64,000 nt of DNA, from positions 1 to 64,000 of the forward strand of contig NZ_JASCIR010000028.1 in assembly GCF_029968095.1 (NCBI RefSeq), read 5' to 3'. Under the pieces are notes generated by a model. That model did no database searches and was not told where the DNA came from. It saw only the letters and a program-made list of their open reading frames with translations. Each line of letters opens with the position of its first letter. The first letter of the stretch is position 1. This DNA comes from Streptomyces solicavernae. Its GTDB lineage: Bacteria > Actinomycetota > Actinomycetes > Streptomycetales > Streptomycetaceae. Positions 52,555-60,903 of the stretch are shown one piece after another. The position numbers and the translations under genes are program-made.

Positions 52555-53478
52555 ATGCGCAGCCTGTTCCCTGTGACCGACCAGACACCGGCAGGGGGCC
52601 CCGAGGCCGCCTCCGCTCCCGCCCTCACCGGCGTGCCCGACCGAGCGCCCGCTCCCACCGCGGACCGAGCGCCCGCCCCCACCGCGGACCGAGCGCCCGC
52701 CCCCACCGCGGACCGAGCCCCCGCCCCCACCGCGGACCGAGCCCCCGCCCCCGCCGACGACCGCGAGTGGAGTCTCGACGAGCTCGCCGACTGGTACGCC
52801 TACCCCGAGACGGACCGTCCCGTCCTGCGGGCCAACATGGTCTCCACGCTCGACGGCGCCGCCATGCACGAGGGCCGCTCGCAGCCCATCTCCTGCCCCG
52901 CCGACATGCGGATCTTCGGCACGCTCCGCGGCCTCGCGGACGCGGTCGTGGTGGGCGCGGAAACGGTACGGCAGGAGGAGTACCGGCCCGCCCGCGCGCG
53001 GGACGCCTTCGCCGGGCGGCGCGCGGCCGCCGGTCAGGGGCCCGCCCCGGCCATCGCGGTGATCAGCGCGAGCCTCGACCTGGACTTCTCGCTCCCGCTC
53101 TTCACCGAGCCGCTCGTGCCGACCCTCGTACTGACCGGAGCCGCCGCCTCCGCCGAGCGCCGGGAGGCCGCCGAGAAGGCCGGTGCCCGCGTGCTGATCG
53201 CCGGGGAGGGCCGGGGCGTGGAACCCGGGCGGGTCGTCGCCGCGCTGGCCGGGCAGGGGCTGAAGCGGCTGCTCACCGAGGGCGGTCCGACGCTGCTCGG
53301 GCAGTTCGTGGCCGCCGACGTCCTCGACGAGCTCTGCCTCACCGTGTCGCCGATGCTCGCGGCGGGCGACGCCCGGCGGATCGCCGGGGGACCGCGGATG
53401 ACCTTGCCTGAACGGTTCGCGCTCGCCTCGGTGCTGGAAGAGGACGGGTTCTTGTTCACCCGGTACCGCAGGCCCTGA
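52555..53478 (+). CDS. RibD_C-type pyrimidine reductase family protein
   Basis: A 307-residue protein with a C-terminal dihydrofolate-reductase-like RibD_C domain (about 80-305): LRANMVSTLDGAAMHEGRSQ, then DAVVVGAETVRQEEYRPA (NADPH loop), LKRLLTEGGPTLLGQFV and DELCLTVSPMLAAG. The deaminase half of RibD is absent. Stand-alone versions reduce riboflavin precursors or related pyrimidines. The N-terminal 70 residues contain 8-residue repeats (RAPAPTAD). It is divergent from zapE. Confidence 0.83.
   Translation: MRSLFPVTDQTPAGGPEAASAPALTGVPDRAPAPTADRAPAPTADRAPAPTADRAPAPTADRAPAPADDREWSLDELADWYAYPETDRPVLRANMVSTLDGAAMHEGRSQPISCPADMRIFGTLRGLADAVVVGAETVRQEEYRPARARDAFAGRRAAAGQGPAPAIAVISASLDLDFSLPLFTEPLVPTLVLTGAAASAERREAAEKAGARVLIAGEGRGVEPGRVVAALAGQGLKRLLTEGGPTLLGQFVAADVLDELCLTVSPMLAAGDARRIAGGPRMTLPERFALASVLEEDGFLFTRYRRP
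52645..52755. repeat. 24-bp tandem repeats in the RibD_C-like N-terminus
   Basis: About four and a half copies encode RAPAPTAD upstream of the catalytic domain, preserving frame. Confidence 0.9.
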
Positions 53479-53519
53479 CATTCGGCGGAATTAGCCGTTC
53501 CGTTTCGCTTCGGCTGGGC

Positions 53520-53680
53520 ACACTGAGACATGCAGCGAGCCATGCAGCGAGACATGCATGGCGACATCGAGACATGCATGGCGACATGCAGGCGTCGTGC
53601 CCGCGGGGAGCGCACTTCTCACGGGCACCCGGCCAGAATGTCGGTCAGGATGTCGGTCAGGATGTCGGTCAGGTTGGATT
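53520..53680. repeat. Intergenic tandem repeats upstream of 53723
   Basis: Two arrays: GAGACATGCA/GCGACATGCA-type units (53523-53592) and GATGTCGGTCAG units (53637-53674). No gene is seen in them. Confidence 0.75.
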
Positions 53681-53722
53681 CCGCAGGGGCTCAAGGCCCC
53701 CGTATGGAGAAGGGCGCCCGCC

Positions 53723-54193
53723 GTGTCGTACACGAGCGTTTTGATGATCGAGAAGCCGCTGTCGTCCGTCGACGTGGAGTTCGTCACCACGTTGCACGGC
53801 GACGAGACGGTCTCCTTCGTCGTCCTCATGCAGCCGCGCGGCGACCAGGACCGGCTCCTCCGCGCCCTCGACGACGTCGCGCTCGGCGAGCTGGAGGACG
53901 CCGTCCACGAGGGCGACGAACCCGAGGGCGAGGACGCCACCGGACCCGCCCGCCTCGGCCTCGAACACTCTCTGAAGTCGCTGCGCGAGGCGGGCTGCGA
54001 AGCGGTCGGCCGGCTCGTCGAGGACCATCCGATCGAGGTCCTGAAGACCGTCTCCGAGGAGACCGGCGCCGACGAGGTCATCGTGCTGACCGCCCCGCAC
54101 TACGTCGAGGAGTTCTTCCACCGCGACTGGGCCTCGCGCGCCCGCCACAAGGTCGGCGTCCCGGTGCTCAAGCTGTACGCGCACAGCGAGTAG
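53723..54193 (+). CDS. Conserved small protein upstream of murC
   Basis: A 156-residue acidic alpha/beta protein with no signal or membrane segment. Visible features are MIEKPLSSVDVEFVTTLHGD, FVVLMQPRGDQDRLLRALDD, and a C-terminal half (LVEDHPIEVLKTVSEETGAD, IVLTAPHYVEEFFHRDW) reminiscent of the universal-stress fold. Some databases label homologues indole-3-glycerol-phosphate synthase, which the sequence does not support. The GTG at 53723 has GGAGAAGG upstream. Its final codons merge with a 41-bp repeat array. Confidence 0.7.
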   Translation: MSYTSVLMIEKPLSSVDVEFVTTLHGDETVSFVVLMQPRGDQDRLLRALDDVALGELEDAVHEGDEPEGEDATGPARLGLEHSLKSLREAGCEAVGRLVEDHPIEVLKTVSEETGADEVIVLTAPHYVEEFFHRDWASRARHKVGVPVLKLYAHSE

Positions 54194-54347
54194 GCCTCCG
54201 GGTGGTGCTGCGTACGCGGTCGGGCAGCGAGTGGGCCTCCGGGTGGTGCTGCGTACGCGGTCGGGCAGCGAGTGGGCCTCCGGGTGGTGCTGCGTACGCG
54301 GTCGGGCAGCGAGTGGGCCTCCGGGTGGTGCTGCGTACGCGGTCGCG
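54193..54347. repeat. 41-bp tandem repeats between 54193 and murC
   Basis: Four nearly perfect copies starting at 54193, 54234, 54275 and 54316, each beginning GGCCTCCGGGTGGTGCTGCG. The unit is not a multiple of three. The stop codon of the upstream gene lies at the array edge. Confidence 0.92.
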
Positions 54348-54448
54348 CACAGCCCGACTACGCTGGGCCTGCCCCCGACCCGGCGCGGGGGCGCGGCCCC
54401 GGGACACGGCGGCCGACCCCGGACCGCCAGCCCGCCCAGGAGACGTAC

Positions 54449-55843
54449 ATGACCCCCGGCCTGCCCCCCGCCATGGACCGACCGCACTTCATCGGCATCG
54501 GCGGCGCCGGAATGTCGGGCATCGCGAAGATCCTCGCCCAGCGCGGCGCGAAGGTCGCGGGCAGCGACGCGCGCGAGTCCGCCACCGCGGAGGCGCTGCG
54601 CGAGCGCGGCGCGACCGTGCACATCGGCCACGACGCCGCCCACCTCGCCGCGGACGCCTCCGCCGTCGTCGTCTCCTCCGCGATCCGTGAGGACAACCCC
54701 GAGCTGGCCGCCGCCAAGGACCGGGGCGTCCCGGTCGTGCACCGCTCGGACGCGCTGGCCCGGCTGATGGACGGCCTGCGCCCCATCGCGGTGGCGGGCA
54801 CGCACGGCAAGACCACCACCACCTCGATGCTCGCGGTGTCGCTGTCCGCCCTCGGCCTCGGCCCCTCGTACGCCATCGGCGGCGACCTGGACGCACCCGG
54901 CTCCAACGCCCACCACGGCGAGGGCGAGATCTTCGTCGCCGAGGCGGATGAATCGGACCGCAGTTTCCACAAGTACGCGCCCGAGGTCGCCATCGTCCTC
55001 AACGTCGAGCTCGACCACCACGCCAACTACGCGTCCATGGACGAGATCTACGAGTCCTTCGAGACCTTCGCCGACAAGATCGTCCCCGGCGGCACCCTCG
55101 TCATCGCCGCCGACCAGTCCGGCGCCGCCGAACTCACCCGCCGCGTCCGCGAGCGGTCCGACGTCAAGGTCGTCACGTACGGCGAGTCCGAGACCGCCGA
55201 CGTCCGCATCCACAAGGTCACCCCGCGCGGGCTGACCAGCGAGGTCACCGTCCTCCTCGGCGGCAAGCTGCTCACCTTCACCGTCTCGGTGCCCGGCCGG
55301 CACTACGCGCACAACGCCGTCGCCGCCCTCGCCGCCGGAGTCGCCCTCGGCATCCCGGCCCACAACCTCGCCTCGGCCCTCGGCAAGTACACCGGCGTCA
55401 AGCGCCGCCTCCAGCTCAAGGGCGAGGCCGCGGGCGTCCAGGTCATCGACTCGTACGCGCACCACCCCACCGAGATGAACGCCGACCTGGACGCGATCCG
55501 CGGCGCGGTCGGGGACTCCCGGATTCTCGTCGTCTTCCAGCCGCACCTCTTCTCCCGCACCCAGGAGCTGGGCGTCGAGATGGGGCAGGCGCTCGCGCTC
55601 GCCGACGCGTCCGTGGTCCTCGACATCTACCCGGCCCGCGAGGACCCGATCCCCGGCATCACCAGCGCACTCATCATCGACGCGGCCCGCACCGCCGGCG
55701 CCGAGGTCACCCCCGAGCACGCCAAGGACGCCGTCCCGGACGTGATCGCGGGAATGGCCCGCCCCGGCGATCTCGTTCTCACCATGGGAGCGGGCGACGT
55801 CACGGACCTCGGCCCGAAGATCCTGGACCGCCTGTCCAACTGA
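54449..55843 (+). CDS. murC: UDP-N-acetylmuramate--L-alanine ligase
   Basis: A 464-residue cytoplasmic ligase adding the first amino acid to UDP-MurNAc in peptidoglycan synthesis. The N-terminal Rossmann domain has HFIGIGGAGMSGIAKIL, the central ATP-binding domain GTHGKTTTTSMLAV (about 113-126), and FVAEADESDRSF and LNVELDHHANY carry metal and nucleotide ligands; the C-terminal domain has YAHHPTEM. ATG at 54449 has AGGAG at 54438-54442. In Streptomyces a copy like this often lies outside the dcw cluster. Confidence 0.92.
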   Translation: MTPGLPPAMDRPHFIGIGGAGMSGIAKILAQRGAKVAGSDARESATAEALRERGATVHIGHDAAHLAADASAVVVSSAIREDNPELAAAKDRGVPVVHRSDALARLMDGLRPIAVAGTHGKTTTTSMLAVSLSALGLGPSYAIGGDLDAPGSNAHHGEGEIFVAEADESDRSFHKYAPEVAIVLNVELDHHANYASMDEIYESFETFADKIVPGGTLVIAADQSGAAELTRRVRERSDVKVVTYGESETADVRIHKVTPRGLTSEVTVLLGGKLLTFTVSVPGRHYAHNAVAALAAGVALGIPAHNLASALGKYTGVKRRLQLKGEAAGVQVIDSYAHHPTEMNADLDAIRGAVGDSRILVVFQPHLFSRTQELGVEMGQALALADASVVLDIYPAREDPIPGITSALIIDAARTAGAEVTPEHAKDAVPDVIAGMARPGDLVLTMGAGDVTDLGPKILDRLSN

Positions 55844-55883
55844 GCTGCACTGAGCTGTATTGAGCTGCATTGAGCTGTACTGA
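55842..55883. repeat. 10-bp tandem repeats after murC
   Basis: Four copies of GAGCTGYAYT starting within the murC stop codon and ending before msrB. Confidence 0.9.
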
Positions 55884-55897
55884 GGGGAAGCCCAGCC

Positions 55898-56305
55898 ATG
55901 ACGTACGACGTCGAGAAGCCCGACGAGCAGTGGCGCGAGGAGCTGAGTGCCGCGGAGTACGCGGTCCTGCGCCAGGCCGGCACGGAGCCCGCGTTCACCG
56001 GTGAGTACACGGACACCAAGACCACAGGCGTCTACTCCTGCCGCGCCTGCGGGGCCGAACTGTTCACGTCCGGGACCAAGTTCGAGTCCCACTGCGGCTG
56101 GCCGTCCTTCTACGACCCGAAGGACTCGGACGCCGTAGAACTGATCGAGGACCGCTCCCACGGCATGCTCCGCACCGAGGTCCGCTGCTCCCGCTGCGGC
56201 TCCCACCTGGGGCACGTCTTCTCCGGCGAGGGGTATCCGACGCCCACGGATCAGCGGTACTGCATCAACTCGATCTCCTTGCGGCTGCAGGCGGACGGGG
56301 AGTAG
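55898..56305 (+). CDS. msrB: Peptide-methionine (R)-S-oxide reductase
   Basis: A 135-residue MsrB. Two zinc CxxC motifs are seen in YSCRACGAEL and VRCSRCGSHLGHVF, with ESHCGWPSFY between, and the catalytic Cys in RYCINSISL near the C-terminus. It repairs oxidised methionine in proteins. It lies 54 bp after murC and may share its transcript. Confidence 0.95.
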   Translation: MTYDVEKPDEQWREELSAAEYAVLRQAGTEPAFTGEYTDTKTTGVYSCRACGAELFTSGTKFESHCGWPSFYDPKDSDAVELIEDRSHGMLRTEVRCSRCGSHLGHVFSGEGYPTPTDQRYCINSISLRLQADGE

Positions 56306-56362
56306 GCCGGAAGGCCTCCGCCGCGCCGCGTACGGGCGGTCGGTTCCCTGTCGTCGTCAGGA

Positions 56363-56394
56363 CAGCGGGCACGGTCGTCCGACCGTGCCCGCTG
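56363..56394. terminator. Bidirectional terminator msrB / anchor-SpaA gene
   Basis: A near-perfect 15-bp stem (56363-56377 with 56380-56394) between convergent genes. Confidence 0.75.
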
Positions 56395-56406
56395 CCTCCG
56401 GTACGG

Positions 56407-58779
56407 CTACTTCTCGCCCTTGCCGGGGCCGCCGCGCTTGTTGCTGAGGCGGACGGTGACGCCCTCGTCGGCGTTGTCGGCCGTGACCTCGTGCGGGCCG
56501 CTCACCCGGTCGTCGGGCAGGACATAGCCCTCGGGGACGTCCGTCTCCTGCAGGTAGTACGCGCCGAGCGGCAGCTCGTCGAAGTCGCAGCGGCCGCGTG
56601 CGTCCGTGGCGCAGCCGTTGCCGATCCGGGTGTCGCTGCTGGTGCCCGAGGTCTGCAGCCCCGGCTGCTCGTTGCTCTCCCGCCACAGCTGGAACACCGC
56701 GCCGCCGAGCGGCTCGCCGTCGCTCTTGTCGGTCTTGACGACGTGCAGCGCGCCCGTCGGCTCCGGCGCCTTGGCCGCGGTGTTGGCGGCGGTGACCGCG
56801 ACGCCTTGGGGCGCGTTGGCGTCGGTGAGTTCGAGGGGGCCGAAGACTGCCGGGTCGGGGAGTTCGTAGCCTTCGGGGGCCTGGGTTTCGCGCCAGTAGT
56901 AGGTGCCTGTCGGGACCGTACGGCTGCAGCTTCCCGCGCTGTTTGTCGTGCAGGTGTTGCCGACCTGGGTGTCCGGGTCCGGGCCGGTGGTCTGGAGGTC
57001 TGCGGCGCCGTTGGTCTCGCGCCACAGCTCGAACTCGGCGCCGGGCAGGGGGGTTCCGGTCTCCTCGTCGGTCTTGTGGACGCGGACCTCGCCGGTGGTG
57101 AGGTTGTTCGCGGGGGTGTTGGCGGCGGTGACCGCGACGCCTTGGGGCGCGTTGGCGTCGGTGAGTTGGAGGGGGCCGAAGACTGCCGGGTCGGGGAGTT
57201 CGTAGCCTTCGGGGGCCTGGGTTTCGCGCCAGTAGTAGGTGCCTGTCGGGACCGTACGGCTGCAGCTTCCCGCGCTGTTTGTCGTGCAGGTGTCGCCGAC
57301 TTGGGTGTCCGGGTCCGGGCCGGTGGTCTGGAGGTCTGCGGCGCCGTTGGTCTCGCGCCACAGCTCGAACTCGGCGCCCGGCAGCGGCGCCCCCGTCTCC
57401 TCGTCCGTCTTGCGGACCTCGACCCCGCCCGTGTTCTGCGGGGTGCGGCAGTCCGGCAGGTCGCCCTCGAACGGGTAGCTGTGGAATTCCTCGCCGCCGC
57501 CACCGGTCCCGGGGGAGGTGTGGGTGAGCGAACCCGTCGTGAAGAAGCGGCCGTTGAGCCCGCTGATGCTGACCGTCGACCGGGACGCCTGGTTGCCGAT
57601 CAGGAAGCTGCCCTGCATCTGGCCGGAGCCCGCGATGTTCACGGTGGACGCGTCCGGGAAGTTCCACAGCAGCCGGTTGCGCAGCTGGTTGAGCGGGTGG
57701 CTGTCGTCGAGGCTGCCGCCGTACGTGCTGATGGTGCGGTTGTCGCCCAGGATGTTCACCAGGACCGTCGCGTCCTCGGGGATGCCCTCGAAGACGATGT
57801 CCTGGTCCGAGCCGGTGGGGCTCGTCATGTCGAAGTCCACGTTGAACACTTGCAGTGGGGACGTACCGTCACCGGTGAAGCGGGTCTCGTAGCCGTTGTT
57901 GACGGCCGTGCCGGTGGGCGTGCGCGTTCCACCCGCGGGGTGCGCGTAGCACTGGCTGGCCACGGAGAGTTCCCCCCGCAGCCCGGTGTACGGGGTCGCC
58001 GCGGCGTCGTCCTGTTCCAGCGTCGAGTCGATCGTGCCGGTCGCGGTGCCCGCGTAGCGGGTCACACCGTCCTCGGCGAGCAGGCGTTCGCCGTCCGCCA
58101 CGCTGACGTCGCCGCCCGTCGTCAGCCAGTCGGCGCCCACGGGCGGGGCGACGCGGGAGCCGACGCCCGCCTCACCGACGTTGTAGACGCTGCTGCCTCC
58201 CGCGTCCTTGTCCTGGTCGAAGTCGCCGAGCGCGACGACCCTGCCCTCGGCCTCCGCCGCTCGTCCGCGCACCAGGAAGTCGTCGCCGACGTAGATGTTG
58301 ATCGCGTTGTCTCGGTACTCGATGGGGCTGTTGTTGACCGGCGGATACGTGTCCGGGCAGGTGCCCGGCACGCACGGGCCGAGCCCGCCGGGCAGCGGGG
58401 CGGCTTGGGCGGCGGCTCGAGGAGTGGTGGCGTTGGCGTTGGCGTTGGCGTGAGCTGGGGGCGTGGTGGTGGTGTCGGCGTGGGCGGCCGTCGCCGTCAG
58501 CGGCGCGCACAGCAGGGCGAGGGCCCCGCAGGCCGCGGCCGTGGAGCGGGCGGACGCGGTGGAGCGGCCGGATGCGCTGGAGCGGCCGGATGCGGTGGAG
58601 CGGGCGGATGCGGTGGAGCGGGCGGATGCGCTGGAGCGGCCGGATGCGGTGGAGCGGGCGGACTCGCGTGGGCGGAGTCTGCCCGGAAGGGCTCCCGTCG
58701 TTTCCGTCGCCTTCTTGGGACGTGAGAGTGACCACATGCCGTAAAGGAGATATCTCGGGCGATCGGAAGTCCGGCTCAT
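56407..58779 (-). CDS. Secreted choice-of-anchor A / SpaA (Cna-B) repeat protein
   Basis: A 790-residue exported surface protein. The signal core (CGALALLCAPLTATAAHA) follows an unusually long N-region of 6-residue repeats (RSTASG, RSSASA). Next comes a choice-of-anchor A domain (about 150-400: IEYRDNAINIYVGDDFLVRG, then GSFLIGNQASRSTVSISGLN), then three SpaA/Cna-B domains (VRKTDEETGAPLPGAEFELW; VHKTDEETG; VVKTDKSDGEPLGGAVFQLW), each with the Lys and Glu (WRETQAPEGYELP) expected for isopeptide bonds. The first two SpaA domains are almost identical. No LPXTG or C-terminal helix is present. The start may instead be the ATG at 58737. A role in the cell surface or adhesion is inferred. Confidence 0.82.
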   Translation of the reverse strand: MSRTSDRPRYLLYGMWSLSRPKKATETTGALPGRLRPRESARSTASGRSSASARSTASARSTASGRSSASGRSTASARSTAAACGALALLCAPLTATAAHADTTTTPPAHANANANATTPRAAAQAAPLPGGLGPCVPGTCPDTYPPVNNSPIEYRDNAINIYVGDDFLVRGRAAEAEGRVVALGDFDQDKDAGGSSVYNVGEAGVGSRVAPPVGADWLTTGGDVSVADGERLLAEDGVTRYAGTATGTIDSTLEQDDAAATPYTGLRGELSVASQCYAHPAGGTRTPTGTAVNNGYETRFTGDGTSPLQVFNVDFDMTSPTGSDQDIVFEGIPEDATVLVNILGDNRTISTYGGSLDDSHPLNQLRNRLLWNFPDASTVNIAGSGQMQGSFLIGNQASRSTVSISGLNGRFFTTGSLTHTSPGTGGGGEEFHSYPFEGDLPDCRTPQNTGGVEVRKTDEETGAPLPGAEFELWRETNGAADLQTTGPDPDTQVGDTCTTNSAGSCSRTVPTGTYYWRETQAPEGYELPDPAVFGPLQLTDANAPQGVAVTAANTPANNLTTGEVRVHKTDEETGTPLPGAEFELWRETNGAADLQTTGPDPDTQVGNTCTTNSAGSCSRTVPTGTYYWRETQAPEGYELPDPAVFGPLELTDANAPQGVAVTAANTAAKAPEPTGALHVVKTDKSDGEPLGGAVFQLWRESNEQPGLQTSGTSSDTRIGNGCATDARGRCDFDELPLGAYYLQETDVPEGYVLPDDRVSGPHEVTADNADEGVTVRLSNKRGGPGKGEK
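56780..57400. repeat. 336-bp near-identical direct repeat (SpaA domains 1 and 2)
   Basis: Two adjacent copies, offset by 336 bp, are nearly identical at the DNA level, indicating recent duplication or gene conversion. Confidence 0.85.
58536..58672. repeat. 18-bp tandem repeats in the SpaA protein signal region
   Basis: About seven copies of a GCGGTGGAGCGGCCGGAT-like unit encode Ala-Arg-Ser-Thr-Ala-Ser units just before the hydrophobic core of the signal peptide. Confidence 0.88.
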
Positions 58780-58854
58780 CGGCCAAGTGGCGCGCTGCTG
58801 CCACCGGAAGCGGTGAGGGGTGGGGGACCGGATGGGCGTTCTCGCAGTTGCGGG

Positions 58855-59724
58855 TCACCGCTTCACGGCGACCCCTCCGAACATCGCCACCTCCTCCACC
58901 GTCTCGTCTGCGATGTCGGGGTGCCAGCGGTTGCAGGACACGACGCCGGGTCCGATCAGCTCCAAGCCATCGAAGAATTCTCCCACTTGACCCGGGGTGC
59001 GCTGGGTCAGCTTCGGGGTGCCGTGTTCGTTCCAGAACGCCACCGCGGCGTCCACGTCCGGCATGGCGGGGCTGGTGATGGTGTGCGAGAGCACCAGGTG
59101 GCTGCCGCTTGGCAGGGCGTCCATGATGCGTCGTACGACCCCACGGGCCTCCGCCTCGTCCTCGATGAAGATGACGACGCCGAGCAGCACCAGCGCGACC
59201 GGGCGGCTCAGGTCCAGGGTCTGGGCCGCGTGCTCCAGGATCGTGTCCACGTCGCGCAGATCGGCGTCGAGGTAGGTGGTGCTGCCCTGCGGAGTGCTGG
59301 TCAGGAGCGCACGCGCGTGCGCGAGCACCAGCGGGTCGTTGTCGACGTACACGACGCGGCTCTCCGGCGCGAGGGCCTGGGCCACCTCGTGGGTGTTGTC
59401 GGCGGTGGGCAGCCCCGTACCCACGTCGAGGAACTGGCGGATGCCGGACTTGTCCACCAGGTGCCGCACCGCTGCGCCGAGGAAGCGGCGGTCTGCGCGC
59501 GCGTACTCCCCGATGCCCGGGTGCAGTTGCCGGATCTGGTCGCCGGCCGCGCGGTCCACCTCGTAGTTGTCCTTGCCGCCGAGCCAGTAGTTCCAGATCC
59601 GCGCGGTGTGCGGCTGGGAGGTGTTGATCCGGGCGCGCAGCTCTTCGGAGGACGTCCGGGGGGTGGGCTGTGCGGACTGTGTGGGCTGCTCGGGCTGCGT
59701 GGGCTGCTCGGCTTGCTCGGGCAC
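58855..59724 (-). CDS. DUF574-type SAM-dependent methyltransferase
   Basis: A 289-residue protein of the actinomycete DUF574 (Methyltransf_19) family. The conserved N-terminal motif is ARIWNYWLGGKDNYEVDRAA, the SAM-binding segment RQFLDVGTGLPTADNTHEVA, and VVYVDNDPLVLAHARALL follows. Streptomyces carry many copies; functions are largely unknown. The first 25 residues are Gln/Pro/Thr repeats. The GTG has AGGAGG upstream. It is divergent from clpP3, 512 bp away. Confidence 0.87.
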   Translation of the reverse strand: MPEQAEQPTQPEQPTQSAQPTPRTSSEELRARINTSQPHTARIWNYWLGGKDNYEVDRAAGDQIRQLHPGIGEYARADRRFLGAAVRHLVDKSGIRQFLDVGTGLPTADNTHEVAQALAPESRVVYVDNDPLVLAHARALLTSTPQGSTTYLDADLRDVDTILEHAAQTLDLSRPVALVLLGVVIFIEDEAEARGVVRRIMDALPSGSHLVLSHTITSPAMPDVDAAVAFWNEHGTPKLTQRTPGQVGEFFDGLELIGPGVVSCNRWHPDIADETVEEVAMFGGVAVKR

Positions 59725-59943
59725 GGTTCCTCCTGGTGGCGCGCTGGTCCGTTGGTGGTCTGCTGCGAGTTGGCTGGGCTGTGCTGGGCCGCTGCGCGGA
59801 TCTTCGACCCTTCAACAGGCAATGTAGGCCCTTGGGTTGAGGCCTGCGTGAGGTGGTCCGCGGGGCGGTGGGGCCGTCAAGGCGGCAAGTCTGCTGGTCG
59901 GGGGGCGGGGTGGGGGCGCGGCGGCGGGCGCTTTCCCGTTCGC

Positions 59944-59973
59944 TCTGCTGTCGGCAGATCTGCTCAGGGCAGA
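59944..59973 (+). promoter_or_regulatory. Two adjacent PopR-like operators
   Basis: TCTGCTGTCGGCAGA (59944-59958) and TCTGCTCAGGGCAGA (59959-59973) each match TCTGCC-N3-GGCAGA, the PopR palindrome described for S. lividans clpP3, with one mismatch. They abut and lie about 265 bp upstream of clpP3. A PopR-like gene is encoded 1.4 kb downstream. Confidence 0.7.
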
Positions 59974-60041
59974 GATCTCTGTCCTCGCGCTGCTCGGGGG
60001 CCGACATTGGGAGTCGTGGCGCCGACTTGGCGCAGCAGTAC

Positions 60042-60230
60042 GGCAGAAGCCACGAAGGAAGCACGACACACGTCAGAAGCCAGGCAGAGGCCAGGCAGAA
60101 GCTGCGGCGGAAGCACGACACATGGCAGAAGCCAGGCAGAAGCCGCGGCGGAGGCACGGCAGAAGCACGGCACACGGCAGAAGCACGGCACACGGCAGAA
60201 GCCAGGCAGAAGACACGGCAGAAACAGGGA
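60042..60230 (+). repeat. Degenerate GGCAGAAGC repeat array before clpP3
   Basis: GGCAGA occurs at 60042, 60083, 60094, 60124, 60135, 60158, 60176, 60194, 60205 and 60217, always in the same orientation. It equals one arm of the PopR palindrome. The array reaches almost to the ribosome site. Confidence 0.8.
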
Positions 60231-60236
60231 GGACCG

Positions 60237-60902
60237 ATGACGACGACTTCACTCACCGCCGCCCGGGGCTGGGAGCGACCCCCGGACCCACGGGCCGAAG
60301 AAGGGGACACGGCACCCACGCGGTTCGACGACCACCTGGCCGCCCAACTCCTCGGCCAGCGCATCATCGTGCTCGGCACGCAGGTCGACGAGGTGTCCGC
60401 GAACCGCGTCTGCGCCCAGATGCTGCTGCTGTCGGCCGAGGACCCGCGCACCGACATCAGCCTCTACGTCAACAGCCCCGGCGGTTCCGTGCACGCCGGG
60501 CTCGCCATCTACGACACGATGCAACTGATCCCGAACGACGTCTCCACGCTGGCCATGGGCTTCGCCGCCAGCATGGGACAGTTCCTGCTCTCGGTCGGCA
60601 CACCCGGTAAGCGGTACGCCCTGCCCAACGCGCGGATCATGATGCACCAGCCGTCCGCCGGGATCGGTGGCGCCGTCGCGGACATCGAAATCCAGGCGGA
60701 GAACCTGGAGTTCCTGAAGCGTTCCATCGAGCGCATCACCGCCGAGCACACCGGCCAGTCCGAGGAGACCATCGCGCGCGACGGCGACCGCGACCGCTGG
60801 TTCACCGCGGAACAGGCCAGGGACTACGGCATGGTCGACCACGTGGTCACCTCGCTGGTCGACGTACGGCCCGCGGCAGCCCGGCAGCGCAGGGGGTTCT
60901 GA
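60237..60902 (+). CDS. clpP3: ATP-dependent Clp protease proteolytic subunit ClpP3
   Basis: A 221-residue ClpP. The catalytic Ser is in GFAASMGQFLLS, the His in ARIMMHQPSAG and the Asp in DGDRDRWFTAEQARDYGMVD, so the triad is complete. YVNSPGGSVHAGLAIYD is the oxyanion region. The N-terminus is about 30 residues longer than in E. coli ClpP. ATG at 60237 follows GGGAGGA. It is one base upstream of clpP4 and behind PopR-like operators, as in Streptomyces clpP3-clpP4 operons, which are normally silent while ClpP1P2 works. Confidence 0.92.
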   Translation: MTTTSLTAARGWERPPDPRAEEGDTAPTRFDDHLAAQLLGQRIIVLGTQVDEVSANRVCAQMLLLSAEDPRTDISLYVNSPGGSVHAGLAIYDTMQLIPNDVSTLAMGFAASMGQFLLSVGTPGKRYALPNARIMMHQPSAGIGGAVADIEIQAENLEFLKRSIERITAEHTGQSEETIARDGDRDRWFTAEQARDYGMVDHVVTSLVDVRPAAARQRRGF

Positions 60903-60903
60903 G

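Larger units (their letters stand above)
59725..60236. promoter_or_regulatory. clpP3 upstream region
   Basis: No gene is seen in 512 bp. It contains two adjacent PopR-like boxes (59944-59973) and ten GGCAGA half-sites embedded in degenerate repeats (60042-60222). Confidence 0.75.

Noticed and set aside
53723..54193. Annotation as indole-3-glycerol-phosphate synthase
   Set aside because: At 156 residues it is too short for the TIM barrel and lacks the catalytic motifs.
54193..54347. 41-bp repeats as a possible CRISPR array
   Set aside because: Copies are directly joined with no unique spacers and no cas gene is nearby.
58172..60457. A 761-codon minus-strand frame over the clpP3 upstream region
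   Set aside because: It runs through the DUF574 methyltransferase in another frame and through the GGCAGA repeats; no coherent protein features.
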